A stretch of DNA of 64,000 nt from Devosia chinhatensis (GCF_000969445.1 NZ_JZEY01000054.1:186001-250000), one strand, 5' to 3'. Numbered from the stretch's first letter, positions 9,799 to 20,955 are shown. The notes: generated by a model not told the origin, from the letters alone. Program-made: numbers and translations.

Positions 9799-12246
9799 TC
9801 AGCGCCGGCCCATGCCCGCAACCTTGCGCGCCAGCGATCCGAACAATCCGCGCGCCCCGGTTTCCTCGGTCTCGCGCGGGCCCGCTTGCGCATCGGCCAG
9901 CGTGAAGGTGCCGATGACCCTGTCCAGTTCGCCCGCCTGCGCCTCGGTCTGCTCGATGGCGGCATTGGTTTCCTCGACCAGGGCCGCATTGTGCTGGGTC
10001 ATCTCGTCGAGCTGGCGCACGGCGACATTGACCTCCTCGATGGAAGAGGCCTGCTCGCGGCTGGCCCGAGCCATGCTCTCGAGCAGGGCGGCATTGGCGC
10101 CGATGCCCTGCTGAACCGTCGTGAGCTTTTCGGCCGCATCGGCGACCAGGCGCGAGCCGCCGCTGACTTCGTTCGCGCTCTGCTCGATCAGCGCCTTGAC
10201 GTCGGCCGAGGCGCTGGCCGCGCTCTGGGCGAGGCGGCGCACTTCCACCGCCACCACGGCAAAGCCCTTGCCGGCATCGCCCGCCCGCGCCGCCTCCACC
10301 GACGCATTGAGCGCCAGGAGGTTGGTCTGGAAGGCGATATCGTCGATCAGCCCGATAATGTTGGAGATCTTGCCCGAGGACGCGGTAATCCGCTCCATGG
10401 CGGCATTGGCCTGCATCATCACCGTGCCGCTGGCCTCGGCCTCGGCAGACATGGCGCGCGCCTTGGCGCTGGCATCGGCGGCGTGATCGGCGTTCTCCGC
10501 CACGATGGTGCGCAGCTGCTCCATGGCGGCCGAGGTCTCCTCGATGGTCGCCGCCTGGCGTGTCGTGCGTTCGGACAGATCGTTGGCGCCGGCCAGGATT
10601 TCGCCGGTTGCCGTCTTCAGCGCGCCCGAGGTCTGGCGCAGCCGGCTGACAATGGCTCCCAATTGCTCGGCCACGCCATTGGTGTCGGTCTTGAGCCGGT
10701 CGAAGGCGCCCTTGTATTCCCCGGTGACGCGCAGGCTGAGATCGGCCTGGGCGAGGGCGGCGAGCACCGCGCCGGTCTCCCCGATGCCGCGCTCGACATT
10801 GGCGAGCAGGCCATTGACGTTCTCGGCCAGGCGCCGCAATTCGGGATCGGAAAGATCCGTCGCCGCGCGATGGGAAAAGTCGCCGTCGATGGCGGCCCCG
10901 ACTACCCGGTCGATGTCGCGTTGCAGCGCTTCGACCATCTGCACCTGCGCCGCGCGCTCGGCGTTCATGCTGTCCTCGGCCTCGCGCAGTTCGGCGATGC
11001 GCATGCCGTTCTGGCGGAAGACCTCGACGGCGTCGGCCATCTCGCCCAGTTCGTCCACACGCCCCAGGCCCGGCACTTCGGTATCGAGATTGTTGGCGGC
11101 GATATTGCCCATGGCGCGGGTCAACCGGTCCACCGGGCGCGTTATGGTCCGGGCGATCAGCACGCTGGCCAGCGTCGCCAGGGCCAGCAGCAACACGCCG
11201 ATGACCACCATCGTATTGCGCAGCGCTGCCGAGGGCGCCAGGATTTCGTCGGCCTGCTCCAGCGCCACCACGGCCCAGTCAGAGCCGCCGAAGGACAGCG
11301 GATTTGCGGCCGCGATATAGCCGGTGCCGTTGAAGCTGATCGGGCCCAGAGCCGTGCCGCCCTCGAGCGCCTCGGACACGACCGGACCGGTCAGCTGCAC
11401 ACTGAGTGCGTCGTCCAGTTCTGTCCTGGGAGAATCGTTGCGCACGAGCCCGTCCTGGCCCACGAGATAAACTTCGCCGCTTTCGCCCAGGCCCTTCGTG
11501 CGCGCCAGCAGCTCGCTGATCCGGCCGATGGGCATCTGATAGGCAAGGACGCCCGACAGCATGCCCTGGTTGATGACCGGGGCCGCGATGAAGCTGGCGG
11601 CTGCGCCATTGCTCGGGCCGTAGGGGGCGAAATCGCTGAGAAACACCTGGCCGGCTTCCGCCGTCATGGCGGCGCGCACCACCCGGCCCAGGTCGCTGTC
11701 AGCCCAGGCGCCGGTACCCTCGGCGAAGCGCGTGCCGAAATCGGCTTCCTTGAGCACCGAATAGACGTTGTTGCCGTCGGTATCGAACAGGAAGACGTCC
11801 GAATAGCCCCGCGTTTCCAGCAAGGCCCGGAATTCGGAATGATGGGCCCGGTGGTTGAGATCATAGACCAGCAGGGTATTGGAGCTTTCCAGCAGCTGGC
11901 GCTCGCCCGACGGATGGGGATTGTTGGTGACGTAGGCTTCCTGCAGCAGCTCGGCGGGTTCGCCCTGCGCGGTCAGCGACCGATAGGCGCCGGCAAACGC
12001 CATCAGCGCCCCCGACACATCCTTGCGCCCGGCAAACAGGGTCAGGTCTTCCGAAACTTCGCCCAGATAGGCTGCGAGCGCCGCATTGGCATTGTCCGAG
12101 CCGGCGGCGAGCCGGGCCTCGGCCTGCTCCGTCACGACGGCGTCGGAGCTGATATAGGCGGCGATCCCCAGGCTGACGCCGGTGAGCACGGCTATGCCGA
12201 TCACCATGGCCGGCAGCTTGAGCGCGAGTTTGATTTGCTTGGACAT
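9799..12246 (-). CDS. Methyl-accepting chemotaxis protein
   Basis: An 815-residue transducer. TM1 covers about residues 11-34, then comes a long periplasmic sensor region (35-343, Cache-like), TM2 (about 344-366) and HAMP with [12 protein letters not shown] second HAMP-like region and the cytoplasmic signalling bundle follow, with the conserved tip [19 protein letters not shown]...AGKGFAVVA. The C-terminus ([13 protein letters not shown]) lacks a CheR/CheB-docking NWETF-type pentapeptide. The start [12 protein letters not shown] is preferred because upstream in-frame sequence lacks membrane-protein character. It is convergent with the EAL gene. Confidence 0.93.
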   Translation of the reverse strand: MSKQIKLALKLPAMVIGIAVLTGVSLGIAAYISSDAVVTEQAEARLAAGSDNANAALAAYLGEVSEDLTLFAGRKDVSGALMAFAGAYRSLTAQGEPAELLQEAYVTNNPHPSGERQLLESSNTLLVYDLNHRAHHSEFRALLETRGYSDVFLFDTDGNNVYSVLKEADFGTRFAEGTGAWADSDLGRVVRAAMTAEAGQVFLSDFAPYGPSNGAAASFIAAPVINQGMLSGVLAYQMPIGRISELLARTKGLGESGEVYLVGQDGLVRNDSPRTELDDALSVQLTGPVVSEALEGGTALGPISFNGTGYIAAANPLSFGGSDWAVVALEQADEILAPSAALRNTMVVIGVLLLALATLASVLIARTITRPVDRLTRAMGNIAANNLDTEVPGLGRVDELGEMADAVEVFRQNGMRIAELREAEDSMNAERAAQVQMVEALQRDIDRVVGAAIDGDFSHRAATDLSDPELRRLAENVNGLLANVERGIGETGAVLAALAQADLSLRVTGEYKGAFDRLKTDTNGVAEQLGAIVSRLRQTSGALKTATGEILAGANDLSERTTRQAATIEETSAAMEQLRTIVAENADHAADASAKARAMSAEAEASGTVMMQANAAMERITASSGKISNIIGLIDDIAFQTNLLALNASVEAARAGDAGKGFAVVAVEVRRLAQSAASASADVKALIEQSANEVSGGSRLVADAAEKLTTVQQGIGANAALLESMARASREQASSIEEVNVAVRQLDEMTQHNAALVEETNAAIEQTEAQAGELDRVIGTFTLADAQAGPRETEETGARGLFGSLARKVAGMGRR

Positions 12247-12459
12247 CTCGAGGAACCCCACTTTGGCGGCATCAAGCCTTGAACAGGCCCGTCCGCGCGT
12301 CCTCCTCGCGCGGTCATGGCAGGGCGTCACCATAGAAAATCAGGGGTTAAGGAAGTTCTGCCGGGTCATTGCGGGGCGCCGCCAAAACGCTTTTTGCTTG
12401 ATCCTGCGCCGCAAACTGCCACATAGGCATGTGTCCTCGCCCATCGCCGAAAGCTTGCC

Positions 12460-13326
12460 ATGACCTCGCCCCTGCCCACCATTTCCGGTCTGTCCGACCT
12501 CTCGGGACGCTACGATGCGGTGCTGAGCGATGTCTGGGGCGTCATTCATAACGGTGTGTCGGCATTCCCCGAGGCGGTCGAGGCGCTGCGCAGCTTCCGC
12601 CAGCATGGGGGCAGGGTGGTGCTGATCACCAATGCCCCGCGTCCGTCCGGACCAATCGTCGCCATGCTCGACCGGCTGGGCGTGCCGCGCGACGCCTATG
12701 ACGCCATCGTCTCCTCGGGCGACGCCACCCGGGCCATGATCGCGCGCTACAGCGGACGCGCCATCCATCATGTCGGCCCGGCCACCGAGGACGATGCGCT
12801 CTATGACGGGCTCGATGTGCGCAGGACCGGTGCCGAGGATGCCGAGGTCGTGGTCGTCACCGATCTCGATACCGATGACGACACGCCCGAAATGTACCGC
12901 GAGCGCGCCCGCTTCTGGCTCTCGCGCAAATTGCCCATGATCTGCGCCAATCCCGACCGTGTGGTCGAACATGGCGACCAGATCATCTATTGCGGCGGCG
13001 CTCTGGGCGATCTCTACGCGGCCATGGGCGGCATGGTCCACATGGCCGGCAAGCCATACCAGCCGATCTACGAGGAAGCCTATCGCCTGGCCGAGGAGGC
13101 CGCCGGCAAGGGGCTCGGCAAGTCCCGCGTGCTGGCCATCGGCGACAGCGTGCGCACCGATGCCACCGGCGCTGCCCAGTTCGGCATCGATCTCCTGTTC
13201 ATCACCGGCTCGATCCACGCCGCCGAACTCGACGCCTTCGGCAAGCCCGATCCGCAGGCCATTGCCGACCTCATCGCGCCCAGCCGCGCCCGTACCGCCG
13301 GCTATCTGCCGCGCCTGGCCTGGTAA
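12460..13326 (+). CDS. Class IIA HAD-superfamily hydrolase (TIGR01459-like)
   Basis: A 288-residue phosphatase-like protein. Motif I is DVWGVIHNG (DxWGV instead of the common DxDGT, as in the TIGR01459 branch), motif II is LITNAPRPS, and the C-terminal motif is AIGDSVRTDATGA. NagD-like relatives dephosphorylate nucleotides or sugar phosphates. The physiological substrate of this branch is not established. It lies 6 bp upstream of ribF and the two are probably co-transcribed, so a role in flavin nucleotide turnover is a reasonable inference. Confidence 0.88.
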   Translation: MTSPLPTISGLSDLSGRYDAVLSDVWGVIHNGVSAFPEAVEALRSFRQHGGRVVLITNAPRPSGPIVAMLDRLGVPRDAYDAIVSSGDATRAMIARYSGRAIHHVGPATEDDALYDGLDVRRTGAEDAEVVVVTDLDTDDDTPEMYRERARFWLSRKLPMICANPDRVVEHGDQIIYCGGALGDLYAAMGGMVHMAGKPYQPIYEEAYRLAEEAAGKGLGKSRVLAIGDSVRTDATGAAQFGIDLLFITGSIHAAELDAFGKPDPQAIADLIAPSRARTAGYLPRLAW

Positions 13327-13332
13327 CGGCAA

Positions 13333-14304
13333 TTGCAGTTCACGCGTCTTTCCAGCCTTGCCGCCCTGCCGGACCACCTGCGGGGCGCCTATGTCGCCAT
13401 CGGCAATTTCGACGGCCTGCATCGGGGGCACCAGACCATTGTCGCGGCGCTCCTGCAGCGGGCGCGGGCAGCCGATGTTCCTGCCGTCATGCTCACCTTC
13501 GAGCCCCATCCGCGCGATGTCTTCGCGCCGGCCCCGTTCATGTTCCGGCTCACCCAGGGCGATGCCAAGGCGCGCCTGGCGGAGGCACTGGGCCTTCACG
13601 GTATCGTCATCCTGCCTTTCGACCATGCCTTTTCGCAGACCGAGGCCGAGGATTTCGTCGAGACCATTCTGGTCCGGCAGATGGCCGTCAAAGGCGTCAT
13701 CACCGGTGCCGATTTCCATTTCGGCCGGCAGCGCCGGGGAACGCCGCTCTTCCTGCGCGGTGAGGGCGAACGGCTGGGCTTCGCGGTGGAAACCCTCGAC
13801 CTGATGGACGAGGGCGACGAACCGATTTCGTCCTCGCGCATTCGCGCCGCGCTCTCCGAGGGCGCCGTCACCGCCGCCAACCGGCTACTGGGCTATCACT
13901 GGTTCTTCGAAGGCTGCGTGGTCAAGGGCGACCAGCGCGGCCGCGACCTCGGCTATCCCACCGCCAATACGATGACGCCCACCGGCTTCCAGCTCGCCCA
14001 GGGCGTCTACGCCGTCCGCGCCCGCCTGGGCACAAGGCTGCTCGATGGCGTCGCCGCCTATGGCAAGCCCATGTTCGACAATCAGCGCCCGCCCTTCGAA
14101 ACCCATCTGTTCGATTTCGACGAGGACATCTACGGCCAGAGCCTCGAGGTGGCGCTCGTCGGCCACATCCGCGGCCAGGAGGTCTTTTCCGGCCTGGACG
14201 AGCTGATCACCGCCATGGACCGCGACAGCCGGAAGGCCCGCACCCTGCTTGCCGAGGCAGAGCCGCTCAGCGACCTCGACGCAAAGCTTGGGTTTTTCGG
14301 CTGA
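13333..14304 (+). CDS. ribF: Bifunctional riboflavin kinase/FAD synthetase
   Basis: A 323-residue enzyme that converts riboflavin to FMN and FMN to FAD. The N-terminal FAD synthetase has AIGNFDGLHRGHQ and the ISSSRIR signature. The C-terminal riboflavin kinase has GDQRGRDLGYPTAN. It begins with a TTG at 13333 (then QFTRLSSLAALPDHLRG), the start that aligns best with known RibF N-termini; no ATG fits. Only 6 bp separate it from the HAD gene, suggesting translational coupling. Confidence 0.95.
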   Translation: MQFTRLSSLAALPDHLRGAYVAIGNFDGLHRGHQTIVAALLQRARAADVPAVMLTFEPHPRDVFAPAPFMFRLTQGDAKARLAEALGLHGIVILPFDHAFSQTEAEDFVETILVRQMAVKGVITGADFHFGRQRRGTPLFLRGEGERLGFAVETLDLMDEGDEPISSSRIRAALSEGAVTAANRLLGYHWFFEGCVVKGDQRGRDLGYPTANTMTPTGFQLAQGVYAVRARLGTRLLDGVAAYGKPMFDNQRPPFETHLFDFDEDIYGQSLEVALVGHIRGQEVFSGLDELITAMDRDSRKARTLLAEAEPLSDLDAKLGFFG

Positions 14305-14310
14305 CCCGGC

Positions 14311-15420
14311 TCAGCTGCCGCCCATGAGCAGGCGCACGAGGTCGGTCTGCCGGCGCACGCCGGTCTTGTCGAATATGCTCGACAACTGCGCCCGCGCCGT
14401 CGCATCGGTCACGCCCCGCCGCTCGGCCGCGATCTTGCGGCTGCCTGCTTCCACCACGGCCTGCGCCAGCTCCGCCTCCGCCTGCGTCAGGCCATAGCTG
14501 CGCTGCAGGTCCGCGAGCCGCTGGCGCATCTTCTGGTGCGGGTCGGTCATGATCACGATCGCCGCCGGCCGCTGTGGCGCGGGAAAGATCAGGCTGCCGG
14601 CGAAAGGTGCGCATTGCACGATCAGCGGTCCGATTCCGATCTGCGCCTTGGCGCCGGCCCGGTCCGGCTCGGAAAGGCATTGCGCCACCAGCCGGCTCAG
14701 CGCCCCGTCGCTGTCGGCATCGGGCCCGCGTAGCCTGCCCTCGCGCAGCCGCAACTGCCCGGCCTGCAGCATGGCCTCGGCAATGGCGTTCATTTCCAGC
14801 ACGCGCCCATGCCGGTCCAGCAGCAGCCCGCCATTGCCGGACAGGTTCAGCACCGAAAGCGTCGATGTCTGGGCCGAGCGCAATTGCTCGAGCAGCAGAT
14901 GCATCTCCACCGCCCGCTGCACCTGCGGGATGAGAGCGCCGAGCCGGGCCATCTGCTCCTGGCTGGGCACATCGGTCAGGTTGACCGTCATGATCCCCCA
15001 CCAGCCATCGGAGGCGGCGAGCGAAAAGCCGAACATCTGGGTGAAATGCTGCGGCGCGCACCACAGATTGTAGAAATCGGAATGTTGCAGGGCCGCGAAT
15101 TCGGGCAGGGCATGGGCCGGCACCACGCGCCCCAGGCTCCGCTGCATCATCGATTGCATGAAGGCATTCTGCTGGTGATAGGTCTGCATGTAGACCCCCA
15201 CATAGCCCGGATCGGTGCGCGGCGCGAAAATGCGCGGCACCTCCCATTGCGATCCACCCCCGAAGGTCGCCTCTTCTGCGCCCAGCAGATCGGCAAGCCG
15301 CATCAGCAGGCGCGGCCATTCGGCCGGGTCTGTCAGCACGCCATGCAGATGATCCCGCAATTCGAGCGAAAGTTCCATTCTGCCAGTCTGGCCCGCCCTC
15401 GCGCCTGGGGCATCGGACAT
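14311..15420 (-). CDS. LuxR-family transcriptional regulator
   Basis: A 369-residue protein with a C-terminal LuxR-type helix-turn-helix (about 305-369: YGLTQAEAELAQAVVEAGSRKIAAERRGVTDATARAQLSSIFDKTGV). The central part contains a PAS-like patch (NGGLLLDRHGRVLEMN). The N-terminal region (DHLHGVLTDPAEWPRLL) is common in uncharacterised alphaproteobacterial LuxR regulators and is not an acyl-homoserine-lactone domain, so the input signal is unknown. A start at ATG 15378 (MELSLELRDHLHG) is equally possible. It converges on ribF. Confidence 0.85.
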   Translation of the reverse strand: MSDAPGARAGQTGRMELSLELRDHLHGVLTDPAEWPRLLMRLADLLGAEEATFGGGSQWEVPRIFAPRTDPGYVGVYMQTYHQQNAFMQSMMQRSLGRVVPAHALPEFAALQHSDFYNLWCAPQHFTQMFGFSLAASDGWWGIMTVNLTDVPSQEQMARLGALIPQVQRAVEMHLLLEQLRSAQTSTLSVLNLSGNGGLLLDRHGRVLEMNAIAEAMLQAGQLRLREGRLRGPDADSDGALSRLVAQCLSEPDRAGAKAQIGIGPLIVQCAPFAGSLIFPAPQRPAAIVIMTDPHQKMRQRLADLQRSYGLTQAEAELAQAVVEAGSRKIAAERRGVTDATARAQLSSIFDKTGVRRQTDLVRLLMGGS

Positions 15421-15562
15421 CTGTTCGATGCGCCCCTGATGATGCGGCTCCTAAGGTGGCCGCGTCAACGGTCCTCGCGGCATGCCGGGTCCCGCCTCAG
15501 GGGCGGGCCGCTCCGGCTGCAAGACGGAATGGACCTTCCAGGGAAAACAGAGGAATGCTGCC

Positions 15563-15964
15563 ATGACCATGTTTCGGTCCAGGCGGCGCGGTCGCCTTGC
15601 CGCGCTGTCACTGATCCTGCTCGCCGGAATTGCCCAGACGCCCGCCCGGGCTTTCGACAGGGTGGCCGAGGGAGTGAGCTACACACTCCATTGCTTCGGC
15701 CTCCTGCTGTCCGATCCGGACCAGCATGTCGAAGAATGCAATCCGGTCTTTCCGCCGCAACGGCTCGATTCCATCGTGGAAATGCGCGGCGGGCCGCCCC
15801 TGCCTCTCATGCCACCGCCGGCGCCGCCGCCGGTGGTGACGCCCCCCGTGGCCCCCCCTCCGGTCGTGACCCCTCCTGTGGTCGATCCGCCGCCACCGCC
15901 CGATTGCGACATCCAGCAGACCAATTGCGGCCCGGTCTGCGGCTATCCCGACAATGCCACCTGA
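15563..15964 (+). CDS. Secreted Pro-rich, Cys-containing small protein
   Basis: A 133-residue protein with a clear signal peptide (MTMFRSRRRGRLAALSLILL... cut after TPARA). A short Cys-containing domain follows (TLHCFGLL, HVEECNPVF), then a Pro/Val-rich spacer with repeated PPVVTPP units, and a C-terminal Cys cluster (DCDIQQTNCGPVCG). It probably reaches the periplasm or outer surface, where the Cys residues could form disulfides. No family is recognised. AGAGGA lies 8 nt before the ATG. It overlaps the next gene by 11 bp, implying coupled translation. Confidence 0.7.
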   Translation: MTMFRSRRRGRLAALSLILLAGIAQTPARAFDRVAEGVSYTLHCFGLLLSDPDQHVEECNPVFPPQRLDSIVEMRGGPPLPLMPPPAPPPVVTPPVAPPPVVTPPVVDPPPPPDCDIQQTNCGPVCGYPDNAT

Positions 15965-17144
15965 CCCCGTGCGCGTCCTTCTTGCCTGGGAAGGGGGCGC
16001 CGGTCGCGGCCACATCGTGACGCTCAAGACCATCGCCGAAGCGCTCGGCGATGGCTTCGTCTTCGACGCGGCGCTCTGCCGGATGGATTATGCCGGCGAG
16101 ATCGCCCCGCTTTGCGAACGTGTCTTCCCCAGTGCCTATCTGGGCTTCGATGATCGGCGCCGCCGGGCCTCGGGCAATCCGGGCACGGCCAGCTGGGCCG
16201 ATTTCCTGGGCGACCTTGGCTTTGCCTCCCCGCAACGGCTGATCGGCCAGATCGAGTGGTGGCTGGCCGCGCTCAAGGCCCGCCAGAGCCGGCTGATGGT
16301 GGGCGATTTCTCGCCCATTGCCATGCTTGCCGCGCGCATTGCCGGCATTCCCATGGCTGCCGTGGGCACCGGCTATTCCACCCCGCCGCCGGGCATGGAG
16401 CGCTTCCCCACGCTCCTGCCCGAGCATGCCAGGCGCATCTATGACGAGACCGAGCTGGTCGCGGCGGTCAACGCCGCCCTGGCCCATTTCGGCCGGGAGC
16501 CCATCGCGGTTTTCTCCGATATTTATGCCGGGGTGACGTTGATGCCCCGCACCATTGCCGCGCTTGACCCCTATGCCCCTTGGCGTTGCCAGCCGGTGCT
16601 GCCCCCGCTCAACGAAAAACTGCCGCGCCGGCGCGAACGCGGCGATGAAGTCTTCGTCTATTTCTCCACCCGCGAGCGCGACGATCCTGTCTTGATGGAT
16701 GTCCTGGCGGGCCTCGACCTGCCCACGCGCCTTTTCATGCCCAATATCGACCCGGACCTTGCCGCCCGCCTGCAATCGTCCGGCATCATGCTGGAAACGC
16801 GCCCGGTTCCGGTCGAGCAGATCGCGTCGCGCAGCCGCATCATGGTGCATGCCGGCCAGCATGGCAGCCTCTGCATGGCCCTGGGCATGGGCCTGCCGCA
16901 GGTCGCTTTCCCCCAGCATCTCGAGCACCTCTATCATGCAAGAAGGGCGCAGGAGCTGGGTACGGTGAGCCTTTTCGAGCGCCACGAGCGCGACGGCGAG
17001 GCCATTCGCCAGGCTGTGCACGCGGCCTATAAGGACACGACGCGCGCCGACCGGGCCTATGCACTTTCAGGCGCGCTGGCGTCCGAGCTTTTCGGCGATA
17101 TCTCTGCGCTGGTGCGGGCGCGCCTGCTGCCGCTGCTGGACTGA
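15954..17144 (+). CDS. GT-B glycosyltransferase (GT1/GT28-like)
   Basis: A 396-residue protein of GT-B type: an N-terminal Rossmann half starting [24 protein letters not shown] and a C-terminal donor-site region [31 protein letters not shown]. These resemble UDP-glycosyltransferases of the MGT/YjiC and MurG groups. Acceptor and donor are unknown. It overlaps the secreted Pro-rich protein gene, so the pair may act together, for example in glycosylating a surface component; this is inference. Confidence 0.82.
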   Translation: MPPDPVRVLLAWEGGAGRGHIVTLKTIAEALGDGFVFDAALCRMDYAGEIAPLCERVFPSAYLGFDDRRRRASGNPGTASWADFLGDLGFASPQRLIGQIEWWLAALKARQSRLMVGDFSPIAMLAARIAGIPMAAVGTGYSTPPPGMERFPTLLPEHARRIYDETELVAAVNAALAHFGREPIAVFSDIYAGVTLMPRTIAALDPYAPWRCQPVLPPLNEKLPRRRERGDEVFVYFSTRERDDPVLMDVLAGLDLPTRLFMPNIDPDLAARLQSSGIMLETRPVPVEQIASRSRIMVHAGQHGSLCMALGMGLPQVAFPQHLEHLYHARRAQELGTVSLFERHERDGEAIRQAVHAAYKDTTRADRAYALSGALASELFGDISALVRARLLPLLD

Positions 17145-17223
17145 CGGGTCAAATCACCCTTTGCCCCAAACGCCTGCCCTTGCTAAAAGGCGCGCACTTC
17201 TTCCAAACACCGATTGCCGATCC

Positions 17224-20200
17224 ATGAATGACACCGCTCCCGGCGCGACCGAAAAAGACTATTCGGCCACGCTCTTCCTGCCGGAAACCGAATTTCCCAT
17301 GCGCGCTGGCCTGCCGGCCCGCGAGCCCATCTGGCTGCAGCGTTGGGAAGACATGGACATTTACGAGCGTCAGCGCGAGCAGGCCAAGGATCGCCCGCTC
17401 TTCACGCTGCATGACGGCCCCCCATACGCCAATGGCAATATCCATATCGGCCACGCGCTCAACAAGACGCTGAAGGACATGGTCTCCCGGTCGATGCAGA
17501 TGCTCGGCCACAACGCCGCCTATATCCCCGGCTGGGATTGTCACGGCCTGCCCATCGAATGGAAGATCGAAGAGCAGTACCGCGCCAAGGGCAAGGACAA
17601 GAACGAGGTTCCGGTGGTGGAATTCCGCCAGGAATGCCGCACCTTTGCCGAGCAATGGGTCGATATCCAGCGCGAGGAATTCAAGCGCCTGGGCGTGCTC
17701 GGCGAATGGGACAATCCTTACCTGACCATGAGCTTCGACGCCGAAGCCCAGATCGCCCGCGAGCTGATGAAGGTCTCGATGTCCGGGCAGCTCTACCGCG
17801 GCTCTAAGCCCGTCATGTGGTCCGTCGTCGAGCGCACGGCGCTGGCCGAGGCCGAGATCGAATATGCGGACTATGAGAGCGATACGATCTGGGTGAAGTT
17901 CCCGGTTTCGAAGGTCGATATGACCGCTGTTGTTCGCCTTACCGATCATTATAGGCGAGAGAGCACAGCGGCGACCGAAATTGCCGATCTGCAAGCTAGA
18001 GCGTCCCGGCTAATTGGCGCATCGGTGGTCATATGGACCACGACGCCATGGACCATCCCGGCAAATCGCGCGATCTCGTTTTCTAGCCGCATTGCCTACG
18101 GCCTCTATGAAGTCACTGACGCCCCTGCCGAAAATTGGGCCAAGATTGGCGACAAGCTAATCATTGCCGATAAGTTAGTCGGTGAGGTTTTCGCCAAGGC
18201 CAAGGTGACCGGCTTTGAAAAGCGCGCCACCGTCTCTGCTGAAGAGCTTAGCGCTATCACCGCCGCTCACCCCCTCCGCGGCCTCGCCGGCGGCTACACG
18301 TTCGACGTGCCCCTGCTCGACGGCGAACACGTCACCGACGACGCTGGTACGGGCTTCGTCCACACCGCGCCGGGCCATGGTCTCGACGACTTCGGCATCT
18401 GGATGGACTCCACCCGCCTGTTGCAGGATCGCGGCATCGATCCCGCCATCCCCTATGTCGTGGGCGATGATGGCTTCTACACCAAGGACGCCCCGGGCCT
18501 CGAGGGCGCGCGCGTCATCGACGACAATGGCAAGAAGGGCGACGCCAACCAGCGCGTCATCACAGCGCTGGCCGAGCACGGCAACATCATCGCCCGTGGC
18601 CGCGTCAAGCACCAATATCCCCATTCCTGGCGCTCCAAGAAGCCGGTGATCTTCCGCAACACGCCGCAATGGTTCGTATATATGGACAAGGACATTGACG
18701 GTGCTGCCGGCGACACCCTGCGCCATCGGGCGCTCAAGGCCATCGACGCCACCAAGTTCTACCCCGCGACGGGTCAGAACCGCCTGCGCGCCATGATCGC
18801 CGATCGTCCCGATTGGGTGCTCAGCCGCCAGCGCGCCTGGGGCGTGCCGATCACCGTCTTCGTGCACAAGCAAACCGGCGAGATCCTTCGCGACGAGGCG
18901 GTCAATCACCGCATCGCCCAGTCCTTCGAGGAAGAGGGCGCCGACGCCTGGTACAAGGACGGTGCCGCCCAGCGTTATCTCGGCTCGGACTACAAGGCCG
19001 ATGACTACGAGATGATCCGCGACGTCCTCGACGTTTGGTTCGACTCTGGCTCGACCCATTCCTTCGTGCTGCGCAACAAGCAGAAATGGCCGCATCTCAA
19101 ATTCCCGGCCTCGATGTATCTCGAGGGCTCGGACCAGCATCGCGGCTGGTTCCATTCCTCGCTGCTCGAAAGCTGCGCCACCAACGGCCACGCGCCCTAT
19201 GACAGCGTCCTTACCCATGGCTTCACCATGGATGGCGAGGGCAAGAAAATGAGCAAGTCGCTGGGCAACACCGTTGCCCCGCAGGACATCATCAAGCAGT
19301 TCGGCGCCGATATCCTGCGCCTCTGGGTCGCGTCCTCCGACTATTCGGAAGATCTGCGCCTGGGCAAGGAAATCATCCAGACCACCGTCGACAGCTACCG
19401 CAAGCTGCGCAACACCCTTCGCTGGCTCCTGGGCAACCTGGCGCACTTCAAGGCCGAGGACGTCGTCGACCCCAGTGACATGCCCGAGCTTGAGCGGCTG
19501 ATGCTGCATCGCCTGGCCCAGCTCGACCAGGGCGTGCGCGCCGCCTACAAGGAATACGACTATCGCAAGGTCGTCACCCTGCTCAGCAATTTCATGAACA
19601 TCGAGCTGTCGGCCTTCTACTTCGATATCCGCAAGGACACGCTCTATTGCGATCCGATCAGCTCCATCAAGCGCCGCTCGGCCCTGACCGTGCTCGATCA
19701 CCTGTTCAACGCCATCACCGCCTGGCTCGCCCCGATCCTGGTCTTCACCATGGAAGAGTGCTGGCTGGAGCGGCATCCGGGCGATGAGGAATCGGTGCAT
19801 CTGCGCCTCTTCCCGGAGATCCCGGCCGACTGGATCGATACCGATCTGGCGAGCAAGTGGCAGCTGATCCGCGCCGTACGCCGCGTCGTCACCGGTGCGC
19901 TCGAAATCGAACGCCGTGAAAAGCGCATCGGCTCCTCGCTCGAAGCCGCACCCAAGGTGTTTGTCGCCGACCCGCGCTATATCGTGGCGCTCGAAGGACA
20001 GGATCTGGCGGAAATCGCCATCACCTCGGCCGTCGAGCTGCATCAGAACGAGGGCCCCTCCGAAGGCTTCCGCCTCGAAGACGTGCCCGGCGTGTCGGTG
20101 GTCCCCGCTTTGGCCCAAGGCCAGCGCTGCGCCCGCTCCTGGAGGGTGCTGCCCGAAGTCGGCTCCGACCCGGAATATCCCGATGTCTCCCCGCGCGACG

Positions 20201-20238
20201 CCCAGGCCCTGCGCGAGCGTGCGGCCGCGGGCCTGTAA
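17224..20238 (+). CDS. ileS: Isoleucyl-tRNA synthetase
   Basis: A 1004-residue class I synthetase charging tRNA-Ile. HIGH is at residues 74-77 (GNIHIGHAL) and KMSKS near 675-679. The CP1 editing domain keeps [12 protein letters not shown], and the anticodon-binding region follows. The ATG at 17224 is used; in-frame upstream sequence belongs to the preceding gene. The protein is somewhat longer than usual because of about 30 extra residues near 235-265 in CP1. DNA around 17920-18250 has a lower GC content and rarer codons (TTA, CTA, AGG, AGA) than the rest of the gene. Confidence 0.97.
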   Translation: MNDTAPGATEKDYSATLFLPETEFPMRAGLPAREPIWLQRWEDMDIYERQREQAKDRPLFTLHDGPPYANGNIHIGHALNKTLKDMVSRSMQMLGHNAAYIPGWDCHGLPIEWKIEEQYRAKGKDKNEVPVVEFRQECRTFAEQWVDIQREEFKRLGVLGEWDNPYLTMSFDAEAQIARELMKVSMSGQLYRGSKPVMWSVVERTALAEAEIEYADYESDTIWVKFPVSKVDMTAVVRLTDHYRRESTAATEIADLQARASRLIGASVVIWTTTPWTIPANRAISFSSRIAYGLYEVTDAPAENWAKIGDKLIIADKLVGEVFAKAKVTGFEKRATVSAEELSAITAAHPLRGLAGGYTFDVPLLDGEHVTDDAGTGFVHTAPGHGLDDFGIWMDSTRLLQDRGIDPAIPYVVGDDGFYTKDAPGLEGARVIDDNGKKGDANQRVITALAEHGNIIARGRVKHQYPHSWRSKKPVIFRNTPQWFVYMDKDIDGAAGDTLRHRALKAIDATKFYPATGQNRLRAMIADRPDWVLSRQRAWGVPITVFVHKQTGEILRDEAVNHRIAQSFEEEGADAWYKDGAAQRYLGSDYKADDYEMIRDVLDVWFDSGSTHSFVLRNKQKWPHLKFPASMYLEGSDQHRGWFHSSLLESCATNGHAPYDSVLTHGFTMDGEGKKMSKSLGNTVAPQDIIKQFGADILRLWVASSDYSEDLRLGKEIIQTTVDSYRKLRNTLRWLLGNLAHFKAEDVVDPSDMPELERLMLHRLAQLDQGVRAAYKEYDYRKVVTLLSNFMNIELSAFYFDIRKDTLYCDPISSIKRRSALTVLDHLFNAITAWLAPILVFTMEECWLERHPGDEESVHLRLFPEIPADWIDTDLASKWQLIRAVRRVVTGALEIERREKRIGSSLEAAPKVFVADPRYIVALEGQDLAEIAITSAVELHQNEGPSEGFRLEDVPGVSVVPALAQGQRCARSWRVLPEVGSDPEYPDVSPRDAQALRERAAAGL

Positions 20239-20260
20239 ACTGAGGGATTGCCTCTCCAAC

Positions 20261-20280
20261 CCTCCCCTTTATGGGGGAGG
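20261..20280. repeat. REP-like hairpin between ileS and lspA
   Basis: CCTCCCC-tttat-GGGGGAGG is an almost perfect inverted repeat in the 63-bp gap between ileS and lspA. Similar GC-rich palindromes occur near 30.9 and 31.5 kb. It has no T tract, so it is more likely a repetitive palindrome or a transcript-stabilising stem than a terminator. Confidence 0.6.
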
Positions 20281-20301
20281 CGGGCGACAACGGAGCTGTC
20301 G

Positions 20302-20874
20302 GTGACACTGAATTCCCATTCCCTGCGCAATCCCACCATCCTCGTCTCGCTGATGGCGGCCATCTTCGCCTTCGGCATCGACCGCGCGCAGAAGGGCTTT
20401 CACATCGCCGCCGAATGCTACGCCCTCGGCCAGGCGCTCTGCGTCCAGGTCCCCTTCGGCTACGTGCCCGTGAGCATGACCGGCTGGCGCGGCGGCGAGA
20501 TCATTCCCGTCACGTCATTTTTCGACTATGTCCTCGTCTGGAACACGGGCATTTCCTATGGACTGCTCGATGGCCTGCCGGTGTGGGTGCTGGGCATCAT
20601 CATGGGCATCGCCATCATCGCTCTGGCCATCTGGTGGTGGCGCGCCGATGTCATGCTGATCCGGCTCGGCCTTGCCCTGTGCATCGGCGGGGCGCTGTCC
20701 AACGCCCTCGATCGCCTGCTCTATGGCGCCGTTGCCGACTTCTTCCACTTCCACTGGGGCACCTGGTCGTTCTACATTTTCAATCTCGCCGACGTGGCGA
20801 TAACGTTCGGCGTGATCCTGCTCCTTGCCGATCTTTTGGGCCTCGGCCGCCCCAAAAGTACCAGGCCGGCCTGA
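20302..20874 (+). CDS. lspA: Lipoprotein signal peptidase (signal peptidase II)
   Basis: A 190-residue inner-membrane aspartyl protease that cleaves prolipoprotein signal peptides before the lipidated Cys. Four membrane helices are visible, with conserved NTGISYGLL, the first catalytic Asp in GGALSNALDRLLYG and the second in FNLADVAITFG. Translation most likely begins at GTG 20302, which has GGAG six bases upstream; a longer in-frame start would translate the palindromic repeat. The next gene encodes a lipoprotein, a probable substrate. Confidence 0.95.
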   Translation: MTLNSHSLRNPTILVSLMAAIFAFGIDRAQKGFHIAAECYALGQALCVQVPFGYVPVSMTGWRGGEIIPVTSFFDYVLVWNTGISYGLLDGLPVWVLGIIMGIAIIALAIWWWRADVMLIRLGLALCIGGALSNALDRLLYGAVADFFHFHWGTWSFYIFNLADVAITFGVILLLADLLGLGRPKSTRPA

Positions 20875-20955
20875 CCGGCGATCACCTTGCTGCCAGAATC
20901 TGGCCTTAGCGCTACGAATGCGCTATAGAAGCCGCCGAAATCGAAGGGATGTTGC

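Noticed and set aside
9781..9808. Terminator between the EAL and MCP genes
   Set aside because: CCGGCGC and GCGCCGG can pair, but the loop is long, there is no T run on either strand, and part of it lies in the MCP coding end.
9886..12282. Long plus-strand open frame opposite the chemoreceptor gene
   Set aside because: Antisense to the MCP gene; low-complexity Gly/Arg/His translation without any domain.
18175..20259. Long minus-strand open frame opposite ileS
   Set aside because: Antisense shadow of ileS with no domain, ribosome site or coding character of its own.
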